Origin: Guillardia theta CCMP2712
Taxonomy: Eukaryota > Cryptophyceae > Pyrenomonadales > Geminigeraceae
Direction of reading: 5' to 3'
DNA length: 32,264 nucleotides
NCBI RefSeq assembly: GCF_000315625.1
Contig: NW_005434667.1
Coordinates: forward strand, 101,229 to 133,492
Part shown: piece after piece, positions 10,477 to 20,395 of the stretch
Layout: every line of letters starts with the position of its first letter
Position numbering within the stretch: the first letter of the stretch is position 1
The notes under the pieces: model-generated
Told to the model about the DNA's origin: nothing
Seen by the model: only the letters and a program-made list of their open reading frames with translations
Databases searched by the model: none
Position numbers and translations under genes: made by a program

Positions 10477-13220
10477 GGCAGCAGCAGGCATAAGGGCAGG
10501 GGCAGGGGCAGCATCGCGACCATGAGGACCGATGAGGAGAGGAAGAAGAGGAAGGAGATGAGGCGAAAGGTGATGGGGAGAGAGGGAGGATCTTCACATT
10601 CTCGTCGTCCTGCCTACAGACAGGCGTCAACTGCCTCCTCGACCCCCGATGCTCCTCCGTCGCCGAAGTGAACTTGGTCGCATAATCCTCCCAACATCGC
10701 AACCTTACATTCAGGGGTCATCTCCAAAACACGTCCTCGTCCTCCCTCTCCTGCTCCTCAGGGCCTCCCTCCTCCACCACCACCCTCTCCTGCCCTCCAA
10801 TTCCCCTCCTCCTCGTCGTCTTCCCCTCTTTCTCACATTTCCTCCTCGCCGATGATGCTGTGCCTCTTGCCGTCGTCCCATCGGTCCGCGCAGAAGGCTC
10901 TGAGCTCTTGGCCGAAGGGCCCAGCAAACAGCTCCTCCGACCTTCTCTCGCACGCGGCGACGAAGTCGACCATGATGGAGCGAGCAAGGTCTTGAAGGTG
11001 AGAGAAGAGAAGCGGATGGTCCCTCCAAACTTTCATTCGCACCACCTTGTTCTTGAAGAACTCGAACCGCTGCTCGTGACTTCGACGCCTCGCCCTCTTC
11101 CACGACGAGTTGTACCTCCTTCCCTCCTGCTTCCTGCGGTGCAAGAACGAGAAGGAGGAACCCGATGGCAGCTCGTGCTCCAGTACGATATCAACCCGCT
11201 TCTCCTCCTCCTCCTCCTCCTCCTCCTCCTTCCCGCTTCTTCCAGGATCTTCCATGCCGTGCTCTAGCAGGTGCCGGCAGAGCTCCAGCAGCCACTCGCA
11301 CAACCTGTCGTACTGAGCTGAGAACGCCTCGGACGTCATCGAGCTGTCCCTGACGCTGACGCAGAAGTTGTCAAAGAACGTCTCGTCACAGTCGTCTCGC
11401 AGCAGCGCCAGACGCGCCGCCGCCTCCATGGCAGCCTTGCCGATGAAAGTAACCTTATCCCGGCTGTGCCAAAGAGCCAGCCTCTCGTTGCTCAGGTAGA
11501 ACCCGTCGTGCCGTGACAGCCGCAGCTTCTTTCTGATAGTCTTGGTGGCTTCCATGACCTCCCTGTCCTCCTGCGACATGGTCCGTCTCGTCAAGCATCT
11601 GACGAGCGAGTACACACACAGGAGGACGACGATGGTTGGCAGGATAATGATGAGCAGGAGCAGCGACATCTCGACACATGCTGAGTTCAGCGCGATCAAG
11701 CTCCCGTCGCAGACGCTGCAGTCCTCCTTCTTGGTCGCTCCCGGGCCCCTCGTGATGCGCCTGCCCCCGCACGCTATCGGCATGACCGACTGAGCAGGAC
11801 AGTAGAAGCCGGTCGGGCACTCAACGGCAGGCTCGGTCCCTCCCTCGCACCAGTACCCCTCCGGGCAGGGGAGGCAGGAGCACAGGGTGGGGTCAGGGCT
11901 GTAGCCTCGAGCACAGATGAAGGGGACCCAGGTCCTCCATCGGTCAGGGTTTGACAGGATCCAGTCGCACGCGACCCTCCACGGCCCGGAGTATCCCTCC
12001 ACCCCGCTTCTCTTGTTCTTGCCGCTTGCCGCCATGAGACCGTTCATGTCCTCGTCGTACAGGTTCATCTGGTTCACCAGGAACGTCACGTGGCTGCTCA
12101 CAGAGGGGAGTCGCCGCCACACGTAGTTCCTCGGTTTGATCAGCGCAAGGCCCGTCCGGTAGATCTGCTGCTGGTACTCCAGCTCGTTGGTGTCTGGCAG
12201 CCTGAGCTTGACAGGAGTCTGACCTTCCAGTCCGAGGAGGTTGTCGTCAGGTTGATACCAGCCGAAGAGTACTTTCCTGGCCTTCACCATGGAGTAGTAG
12301 ATGTCGTCGAAGGCTGCAGTGCCGTCTCTGACTTTGATCAGAGCAACGGGTATGTTGAGCCAGAACGCAAGCTGCATCGCAACATGATACTGGTACTGCA
12401 GGACGAACGGGAGGCACTTGGAGTGATTAGCCAAGCACGCTGGGGAGAACCAAACCCGGTCGTCGTAGAAGCAAGCTGTTCCCTTGTTCCCCGTCTTCGC
12501 CTCATAGTTTGCCTTCTCGCGAGAGTTGCCGTACTTGACCTGATCCAGATCTGAGCAAGTCTCCACCGCCTCGATCGGAATCATGTCAAGAATCGACATC
12601 CAGGGGTCGAAGTAGACGTGAGGGTCATAGCGGGCGGCGTCATAGTACCTGTAGTAGTCCAGGAAAACAGAATCTTTCTGAGCCTGCTGCACCATCGTAT
12701 CCCACAGAAAGAAATGATCGACAGTGTTGTAGTCGTAGACTGTCAGAAGGGTGGGTTGCAAGTGACTGGGCAGAGCAGACACGCGTCCGATACCGTAAGA
12801 CCAAGTCTCGACGGTGATGTGAACAACAGGGTCTGATATGTTGTTGTCCTTGCACAGAGTGTCGTCGGGATTCTTACAGCCTGCAACGTACATGACGGGC
12901 TGACCTGAATGTAAAGCAGTGCCGTCCAGTAGCTGTACTTCAAACTGGAGGATCTCGGCCAGGAGGATGTAAGTTATCTCAGATATGATGCGCGCAGAGG
13001 CCCAGGAGGCGTACGGGACCTTGAGAGGGTGTAAAGTGCCATCAGCGTACTTCAACCGTCGAAGCTGTTCTGTGCGAAGTTGCGAGAAAGAGGAGAAGTT
13101 GAAGCTAGGAGGGAAGCATTGCTTGTCGTGCGGGACAAGTTGAATAGTGCTTGCAGATGTCAAAGAACAGAGACGAAGTATAAGAGCAACAAGGAGAATC
13201 GACGACATTGATCTTGTCAT
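9625..13220 (-). CDS. Receptor-like membrane protein: solute-binding-like ectodomain, Cys-rich stalk, TM, RelA/SpoT-like domain
   Basis: Three exons: 13220-10837, 10703-10598 and 10323-9625 (stop). Phases match and the product is 1062 aa. Residues 1-24 are a signal peptide (SSILLVALILRLCSLTSAS). Residues about 25-430 form a large ectodomain that resembles an ABC-type periplasmic solute-binding protein; this is a weak, fold-level impression. Residues about 435-505 are Cys-rich (CSCLPCPEGYWCEGG, CPTGFYCPA), like GCC2/GCC3 or Eph-receptor-type modules. A membrane helix spans about 518-541 (SLLLLIIILPTIVVLLCVYS), with a basic cytosolic flank. The cytosolic part holds a poly-Glu run encoded by CTC/GAG repeats. 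At about 945-1045 it has RelA/SpoT-like motifs: ILDPVRLSIVC, VQDGYRDLKLYVI and IIGEIQLHDRELY, equivalent to the D-x-x-G/x-R-V, G-Y-R-S-L-H and E-V-Q-I-R elements of (p)ppGpp synthetases. Enzyme activity is unproven. Exon 2 is the weakest part. Confidence 0.72.
10365..10515. repeat. (GGGGCA)n and (GGAGCA)n minisatellite in an intron
   Basis: Tandem GGGGCA and AGGAGC units lie within the last intron (10597-10324) of the receptor-like gene. A long + strand ORF crossing here (poly Gly-Ala, poly Ser-Arg) is an artefact of the repeat plus antisense coding sequence. Confidence 0.85.
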
Positions 13221-15253
13221 GGATCCACGGGTCAGAAGCGCCTGCGCTCATGTTGGACGTTCATTCTCCCCCTACGACTATCAGCAAGATGTCAGTGAAA
13301 ACAAGTTCCATCCGATCTGGACGTTATTGAGGGGTCATCTTATCGATTGCAAGTGCTGTTCCCTACTACAATCCATAAAATCGTTCAAGTCGGCACAAAG
13401 CAACCCCTTCACATCTCCCGATGACTCTACCGCCTCTTCGTGTATGCCAGGCTTCAATCTCAGACTTTTCTCTCCTGGCCTGTATTCGCCTAATTTCTTA
13501 GGATCGTTCACTCCCATCGCTTTTATCCCTCTCCTTCTCTCCCTCCTCCCTCTCCTCCCTCCCTCCTCCCTCCCTCCTCCCTCCCTCCTCCCTCATCATT
13601 TTACTCCATCGCCATATCTTTTTCCTCGCCTTCACAAAAAGCTGAGGACTTCAATATCTTTGACTACCCCACCCCCTCCTTGAACTATTTGCACCCCAAA
13701 CCTTTCTGCCGCTCCTTACCACCCCCCTCCCCCTCCCCACCCCCCAACCCCCAGACTCAAGCAGTCTCAGACCGATTTGACAACCCTGGCAGCCCTCAAA
13801 AAAACAATACGAGTCAAGTCAAAAAGACCAAAAGACCCATCCACCCACCCACCCACCCACCCACCCACCTGCCTGATTCCCTTGACTGCCACCCACCCCT
13901 TCTCTTACACCACCGCCCTACACCCTCCCCCCGGCCCAAGTTACACTTTTAAAAGCCACTTTTAAACTTCCGAGTCGCATGTGATGTTTACTACAGGCCT
14001 TTAATCGGAAATTCCCGAACCCGCTTCTAAGTTCAGCCCGCCGGACTCCGTCAGACCCGGCCCCCCCGGCCCGGTCACCGTCCGATCGGCACCGGGCGGC
14101 GGGCAGCAGTGACTCGCTCGAACCGACGCCGCGGGACAATCGGATCACTGCCAGCCAGCGGACGGTCGGGGTGTCGGAGAGTCACTGAGCCCGGCCTCAG
14201 TGACGCTGATCTGAGGCAGCCGGACCGTCCGACGGTCTGAGGTTTGACCCTGAGGGGCCCGGGCCGGGACCGTACTACGGTACGGTTGCCTAACTTTGAA
14301 GGCCAAGGATCAGGCATGCCGTTTACTTTCAGGCCTTTCGTTAATGTGGCCCTTAAATTTTTCGCCGGTAGAGAAACCCCGCTAAATAGTACCCACACGT
14401 TTTAGTTTATTTCTACACTCCTCTTTACAAGTTATTTTAACAGTGTACCGGCATGTACGGCCACTTTCACAGTACCACTCTAGTTGCAATCCTCCTTGCC
14501 TGGACGGGCAATCATTTGAATGGCGGCGCAATCAGGGCGCCGACCACCGTCGTCACATTGAACTTCGGAAGCCTCCCGGAGTCCGGCTGCCTCATCGCTC
14601 GGCGGCCCGGCATTGCTGACAGTGATGGAACGTATGCCAGCCGTGCCAGTCAGATAGCGCGTGTGGGACGAAGAGGGGGCTTTCCTAGAGGCTGAGCCGT
14701 CTTGCTAAGCCTCGGTCCTCTCATGTCTGGATGCTTGGGTTTCACATCCTAGCATGCAGTCTATCTCTCATGTGCTCCTCAATTCTGGTTTTGTGTGCAT
14801 TCAATTAAACTCGGTCTTGAGCAAATTGTTACAACTAAGGTCGATCAACGGTGATATCTGAGCGGCGGCGTGACTTTTGGACTAGTACAAGTCTAACAAA
14901 CTTGTGCTCCGTCAATTGCCAAACTTGAGGAGGAGATTGGACCTCGGACTCATCAGATCAGCACCGTACCTGCTGCACTGAGTCATGACGGTGCCAGTGT
15001 TTCAATGGTTCAAGCGGTGTATAGTACGTCATGCCCGGCCGCGTGACTGACACGGCCGGTCACCCGGTCACGGCGACGTCGCAGCGGTGCCGGGGGCCCG
15101 ATGATGCCGCTGTGCGGCGGGCCGGGCCCGGTACCCGTCGGTCACGGTACGGCAGTGACTCACAGTACTGTAGTGACCCGGCAAAATAGTTTCTTTAGTC
15201 AAAGTCAGTCTGCCTCAGACTCGATGGTACCATTCCCCTGATAGGTTGCAACC
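13221..15253. other. Divergent intergenic region with a GC-rich, palindrome-rich stretch
   Basis: This region separates the receptor-like gene (minus) from the F-BAR gene (plus). At 13540-13605 there is a (CCTCCCT)n pyrimidine run and at about 13840-13870 a (CCCA)n tract. From about 13980 to 14400, and again from about 15020 to 15190, the base use changes sharply to CG-rich words unlike the neighbours. An 80-codon + strand ORF from 14453 begins with a signal-like stretch, but nothing supports it as a gene. Promoters for both flanking genes are expected but not identifiable. Confidence 0.5.
13986..14338. repeat. GC-rich island bounded by short direct repeats
   Basis: The words gtttactacaggccttt (13986-14002) and gtttactttcaggccttt (14321-14338) are near-identical direct repeats bracketing a 320 bp GC-rich block. 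Inside are perfect odd palindromes such as gaccgtccgacggtc and accgtactacggt. This could be a small non-autonomous element, but no terminal inverted repeats or target-site duplication were proven. Confidence 0.35.
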
Positions 15254-17772
15254 ATGTCCACAGACGCTGAAGAAGGGAAGATCGAAGAGAGAGCGGAGAG
15301 AGAGGAGCAGAGCGATGCGAGGAAGGATGGGGGAGAAGGAGAGCGGAAAGAGGAGGGAGAAGCCCAAGCAGGAGATCCAGAGAACGGAGATCTGCAGGAC
15401 GGTACGGCTGCGGGTGCTGAAGACGAAGGCGCGTCGGCCAAGGAGAGTTTGTCCCTGGATCGCGAAGAGGAGAAGGAAGAAGATGGACCAGACGGTGAAA
15501 GACAGGTAGACCAACAGCCAGATGAAGACGAGGATCGTACAGAAGATGTCTCGCCAAGTGCTCAGGAGGATGAAGCAGGTTTTGTTCATTCGAGTTTCGT
15601 AAAATTTGTGAAATGATTGGAAACAGCATCCGACGAGGCGCAACAGGTTGAAGACGAAGCTTCAGGTGACTGCAAAGATCATAATCTCATACGAAGATGA
15701 TCTCCTGATTCTTTCCATAGCCGGCATAGCGAGCGCATCCACGAGTGGTAAGTATGCTCATTCACAACCTGTCTTTTCACACAAGGACATGACGGCGAAT
15801 CGCGCAGAGTCTCGTCCTCCTCTACCAGGAGCTCCTCCTCCAAACCAAGGACAAATATCAGGAGACAGTCTGGGGGAAGGAGACTGGCAAGATGTGAGCT
15901 ACAACCTGTTACCTCCTCTCCTGCCTTCTCACTGTCCTGAAAGGTCTCTGGATACACAGAGTCTGCTCCGCAGAAAGATCCGACGTCTCCACGTGCTCCT
16001 GCTTTCAGTTTGCTTCTGAGTTTGAGATGATTGACAGGCATTGCGGGGAGGGAGCGATGCAGCAGCTCGAGCTCCTCATCGATCGCATGGAAGGAAGCTC
16101 GTTCCATACCCAGGATGCGGCGCATTTTCTACGAAGGTCAGTTTTCTCTGTTCCGTTTAGCAGTGTCTTCACTTCCTCTCCCTCTCCCTCCCCCTCTCTT
16201 TCTCTCCTCCTATCCTCATGTTCTGTCCTCCATCCATCCTCCTCCATTTGTCCTGTCTACAGCTTTTTCAATATCTTTCATCGCTCTGCTCGCTGTGATT
16301 CAAGCCGTGATGACTGTCTTCAGGAGGGCGGAAATAGAAGAGACTTACGCGAGATCGCTTCGAAGATTGTACGAAGAGTCTGCTGAATCGAAAGTAAGAC
16401 CAACGATGAAACTTGGTATGCTGCTCATCAGCTCTTGCCAGGTCCTGTCGTTTCGTAGTCTCAAGAACAAGTTGACCCGAGCTGGGCAAATGCAGCTCGA
16501 CTCTGCAGGTCCGATTGGGAATGGTGGGAGGAAGAGGGGGTGGTGGAGACGGGAGAAGTGTGGGGTGGTGGGGACGAGAAGAGGGTTGAAAGACTGATGG
16601 TGGAGGTAGAGAGCGCAGCTCAAGCTTGGTCTGCTATCGAGTCGCACATCATGCAAACATCTGAAGTGCACATGGCGCTGAGTGAAGTATGGCGACTGCG
16701 ATGAAGATTGCGATGATGATGATAATGATGATGATATGGAAGGCAATGACAATGACGATGACATGATTGATGACGATATGTTTGCTCATCATGAAGCTTG
16801 TGATGAAGCGGTTGATAGAGATGATGCTTTTGGTGATCGGATGATGGAGATGATGGAGACTGTAAGAGTTTAATCCGTTTTCTTCAGAGAATCATGAAAA
16901 TTTCAGTAAGCTTGAAAAAGGCGAACGATGAAAGTGAGCAGAGGAGAAAGGTAAGCAAACATTCCAACATTCCCTTAGACCTCACTCCTTCCTCATCTAC
17001 AACAGGAGGTAGAGCGATTCACTCAAAGAGCGGCGAAAGAGCTTCGAGAGACACAGAAGAAGTACGAGCACTGCGTTGAAACTATGAAGGTATTATCTCC
17101 TCCACCTCCTCCTCCCCCGTGCTCTTCCTTCTCCTGACATTTCGTTTTCTCTGCAGACCATGGAAGTCAGCGCTGGCGTGCAAAGCGTTTCCCCGATACA
17201 GAAAAAGTGAGAGGAGGTATGGGATGACGGAGGAGCTAATGGGGTGGCAGGGGAAGCGCGATCCTCTCGCTGTTCAAAAAGTCCTCCTCCTCCAGCGCGG
17301 AGGCCGTCGAGAATGCCGTGAAGGAGTCAGAGAGAAAGTAGTATTTGCTTTCCTCCTCTTCTTGTCTTTACCCTTCCCAGGTATTCCGCCGCCAAACTTT
17401 CCTTCGCAAGCTCCTTCCCGTCCACGATCGACCAGTTGCGCAAGTGCGAGCAAGACAGGATCGAAGCGGTGAAGCATAACCTCGACGAGTTCCTCAACGT
17501 CGGGCTGGGAGCGATGCAGTAAGTGGGGAGGAGAGGGAAAGGGAAGCGTGTGAGAGGCGTGCAGGGCGGTTCAAAACTTGTTCTCTCCTGCAATGGTGAA
17601 GGTGAATGCAATCGATACCGAACGAGATCTGAATGTCAACCTGGCCTGTCTGTTGTGCTCTTGCTGATTTCAATGCAGAAAATCTTTGGAGAGACCAAGA
17701 CCAGCGATTCGTAGAGGCAAGTTCCTTGGCAACCGACCGATGTGGGACAACAACCATGCAGCGATGAAGTAG
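15254..17772 (+). CDS. F-BAR domain protein
   Basis: Fourteen exons: 15254-15578, 15627-15665, 15721-15747, 15786-15893, 15944-16136, 16324-16393, 16442-16508, 16610-16686, 16888-16950, 17006-17089, 17157-17206, 17251-17337, 17381-17518 and 17679-17772 (TAG). All phases agree; 473 aa. Residues 1-165 are acidic and Ser-rich, probably disordered. From about 188 the sequence follows the F-BAR pattern: FASEFEMIDRHCGEGAMQQ, then FLRRRAEIEETYARSLRRLY (the FCH signature), then helix segments with SAAQAWSAIESHI and KELRETQKKYEHCVETM, and at the end of the bundle IDQLRKCEQDRIEAVKHNL. F-BAR proteins dimerise into a curved helical bundle that binds and bends membranes, usually linking them to actin in endocytosis or cytokinesis. 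There is no SH3 or other C-terminal domain, only a short basic tail ending DNNHAAMK. The intron at 16687-16887 carries a GAT-rich repeat. The domain call is good; small N-terminal exons could differ. Confidence 0.75.
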
Positions 17773-18374
17773 AAGCAGCTGTCGCTAGTGTTCAACGGTC
17801 ATTAAAGTAACCGTTGCGTTCGGGCAGTGTCAGAGAACTGAGTGCGGGAGGCACAAGACATAGTGACAGCAGAAAGAAAGACAGCAGGATGACCTGCTGG
17901 ATGACCTGCTGGATGACCTGCTGGATGACCTGCTGGATGACCTGCTGGATGACCTGCTGGATGACCTGCTGGAAATGAGCAGGGAAATGAGGGGATGAGC
18001 TGGGGGATGAGGGGGATGAACAGGGGGATGAGGGGGATGAGGGGATGAGAACCGGTAGGGTCGGGGCGTCGAAATTGAGGATGAGGTGGAGGTGAAGAGA
18101 GGAAGAGAATAGAAGAGAAGAGAAGAGAAGAGAAGAGAAGAGAGAGAAGAGAAGAGAAGAGAAGAGCAGAGCAGATGAGATGGAGAGAGAAGATGAGAAG
18201 AGAAAACGAAGACCATGATCAATAGTTGTCGACGATTGGACATTGAGCCATGTCTTGTCATGAGACCGGAAGAGGAATTCGTCATGAGTGTGTGCTCTTG
18301 GTTGATAATACCGTGAAATATTACGTCGCTGTTGTTCGGATTGAGCTTCAGATTTGTTCTCATCTCAGTCAGAC
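17773..18374. other. Intergenic region with tandem repeats
   Basis: Between the F-BAR gene and the coiled-coil gene. It holds a 12-bp tandem repeat, GGGGGATGA-type runs (about 17995-18045) and a (GAAGA)n tract (about 18110-18170). No credible ORF was found; a 177-codon minus-strand frame is only Ser-Arg and Pro-His repeat translation. The promoter of the coiled-coil gene should lie at its right end. Confidence 0.6.
17888..17971. repeat. 12-bp tandem repeat, seven copies
   Basis: The unit gatgacctgctg is repeated seven times without a mismatch. It is 116 bp downstream of the F-BAR stop codon, so probably in its 3' UTR or just beyond. Being a multiple of three it stays open in several frames, which creates false ORFs. 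Confidence 0.9.
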
Positions 18375-18832
18375 ATGAACGGAAAAGACAAGCGCCTGCA
18401 CGGCTCCTTCGGTGATTCTGTGATAGAGAGGAAGGAGGAAGCAGACGTGGAGGAGCAGCAGGCGGGAGGGGGAGAGGGAAAGCAGGAGAAGACAGCCAAG
18501 GGCTTCAAGCCCAACGCGCTCCTCTACCTAAAGAAGATCAAGGAGCCTGGCTTCGCAGCCGAACTCAAGAGGAAGGGTTGCTCAGGCTGGCCTTGCCATG
18601 CTGGTTTCCTGTGCGATTTCTGTATGCTGCGCCCTGAGTGGATTGCGGAGTCGAAGCTCGAGCCTCTCAACGTGCGCAGCTGCGTCATGAAGAGCAGGGG
18701 AAGTGAGAGATGCGCAGGAAGAGATTGCGGAGCTCAAGCAGTCGATCATCATCTTGCGCAAACAACAACAGGATGTCGAGACGTGAGTAGTACTTGGAGG
18801 GGAGGGTGGTAGAGGAGGGGAAGGAGGAGGAG

Positions 18833-18864
<32 letters not shown>

Positions 18865-20069
18865 CAGGAGGAGCAGGAGCTTTCGCATGTGGCTGAGGGG
18901 CTTCAGGCTTGAGCGAGCTGAACGTCTGGTGGCCGGGAAGTACTGGTCAAAGAGCGACGAGGAGCGGAAGATGACGCTGAACAGCATGCTGGAGGACAGC
19001 ACCGCACGGTGAGGGGAAGCGATGCGAGAGAGGGGAGGATGACAGGAGGCTGTAGGGTTGAAGCCCAGGAGGCGACGAGAGCCAAGATCGCAGCCGAGAA
19101 GGTGCGAGATAGTCTGCTGGATCAGCTGTCGAGGGTCCAGGAGAAAGTGAAGCTGCAGGTGGTGGAGGAGGGAGGGACGGGGGCAGCCGTGACGGCTAGA
19201 GCAGGAGAAAGACAACACAAGCTTGAAGCAGCAGGTCATGGCGCTACAGCAGACCCTCGAGGAGAGCAGGCGAAAGCTCAACTTCGTACAGGAGCGCTGC
19301 TGACTCGCGCGATGCTGACATGCGCGGCAGGTGGAGAAGGACCTGGAGGACAAGCGGTCGATGATCTCAGAGGCGTTCAAGGAGAAGAGCAGGGCGACTA
19401 CTGAGGTGCGAGGGGGGAAGGAGGAGAAGATGAACTGACTTGCTCTTGTGGCGTCAGGCCCGAAGGCTCAAGCTGGAGGTGGAGGCGACGAATATGGAGA
19501 TTGCAGTGAAAAACGAGCAGGAAGACGAAGCTGCGTCCTCCTCCTCCTCCTCCTGACCTTCTCCTGCTCAGATCCACAAACTTATCGAGGAGCTGCAGAA
19601 GCTGCAGGGGGTAACGGAGGAACGAGACGTCTTCCGGGCCCTGGCTGACCGCCGGGCGATGCTGTCGCAAAGCATCATGGATGAGGTGGGAGGAGGAGGA
19701 GAAGGAAGAGGAAGAGAACTATTGACGGCATGAGGCAGGTAGCAGAGGATGTGGTGAAGGCTGAACGAATCAGAGACGAGCACGTGAACACGGTGAGAGG
19801 AGGAGGAGAGGAGGAGAGGAGGAGGAGGAGGAGGAGGAGGAGGAGAGGAGGAGAGGAGGAGGAGGGGTGAAAGGGAGAAAAGAGAGCGAGAGAGGAGAGG
19901 AGGAGCTGACTAAATCCGAACAGATCAGGAAGTTGCAGAAAGAGCTTGCGACAACGAGGAAGGTGAGGTCGACTTAGCAGGACGAGGCTCTGAACTTGAG
20001 CGGCAGAACATCGCCATGCAGCACAAGGCAAAACAGCGGGCAGAGTCATCAGGAGGAGAGAGGAAGTGA
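18375..20069 (+). CDS. Coiled-coil protein of unknown function
   Basis: Eleven exons: 18375-18576, 18695-18782, 18907-19008, 19056-19158, 19205-19285, 19331-19405, 19458-19505, 19572-19685, 19739-19792, 19924-19962 and 20022-20069 (TGA). All phases match; 317 aa. The ATG at 18375 begins MNGKDKRLHGSFGD. Residues 1-65 are charged and partly disordered, with a KGFKPNALLYLKKIKEPGF segment that may be folded. From about 68 to the end nearly every exon is a heptad-rich helix, for example AQEEIAELKQSIIILRKQQ, LLDQLSRVQEKVKLQ, LKQQVMALQQTLEESRRKL and IRKLQKELATTRK. This predicts a long coiled coil, as in cytoskeletal or centrosomal scaffolds. No specific family is recognised. It is tandem to the F-BAR gene, and a link between them is only a guess. 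The first intron (18577-18694) has the least certain boundaries. Confidence 0.6.
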
Positions 20070-20395
20070 AGTGATGGTGCTAGTATAAGACGTTCTCATC
20101 TCGTTCACTGTCATGCTGTTGTAGCATGTTAATCTGCCTCCTAGTGCTTTCACTGTCCTCCTCCTCCTCCTNNNNNNNNNNNNNNNNNNNNNNNNNNNNN
20201 NNNNNNNNNNNNNNNNNNNNNNNNNNNNNNNNNNNNNNNNNNNNNNNNNNNNNNNNNNNNNNNNNNNNNNNGGAGATGGTGATGGTGTTCGTCGTGAGGT
20301 GGTTGGGAGAGGAAAGGCAGGAGGAGGAGCAGGAGCAGGAGGAGGAGCAGGAGGAGGAGCAGGAGGAGGAGCAGGAGGAGGAGGAAGAGTAGCAC
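20070..20395. other. Intergenic/intronic tail around assembly gap
   Basis: To the left of the gap are 100 bp of unique sequence and a CTC run; to the right is a long GAGGAGCAG repeat (about 20315-20390). The missing 3' exons of the KdsB gene, transcribed leftward, should lie here or inside the gap. No ORF here encodes them. Confidence 0.6.
20172..20271. other. Assembly gap of exactly 100 N
   Basis: A run of 100 N, flanked by (CTC)n on the left and GAG-rich repeat on the right. Exactly 100 N is a common placeholder for a gap of unknown size, and the simple repeats are the likely cause of the break. It falls inside or just after the KdsB gene. Confidence 0.95.

Noticed and set aside
9562-10671. 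A 369-codon + strand ORF
   Set aside because: It is the antisense shadow of the RelA/SpoT-like exon, extended through the GGAGCA repeat as poly Gly-Ala and Ser-Arg.
14453-14695. An 80-codon ORF with a signal-like start
   Set aside because: It lies in the compositionally odd region and has no homology, splice partner or regulatory context; GC-rich DNA gives such frames by chance.
17888-17971. Possible CRISPR array
   Set aside because: The repeats are contiguous with no spacers, and the setting is eukaryotic; it is a minisatellite.
17830-18363. A 177-codon minus-strand ORF rich in Ser-Arg
   Set aside because: It is a translation of the 12-bp tandem repeat and neighbouring simple repeats.
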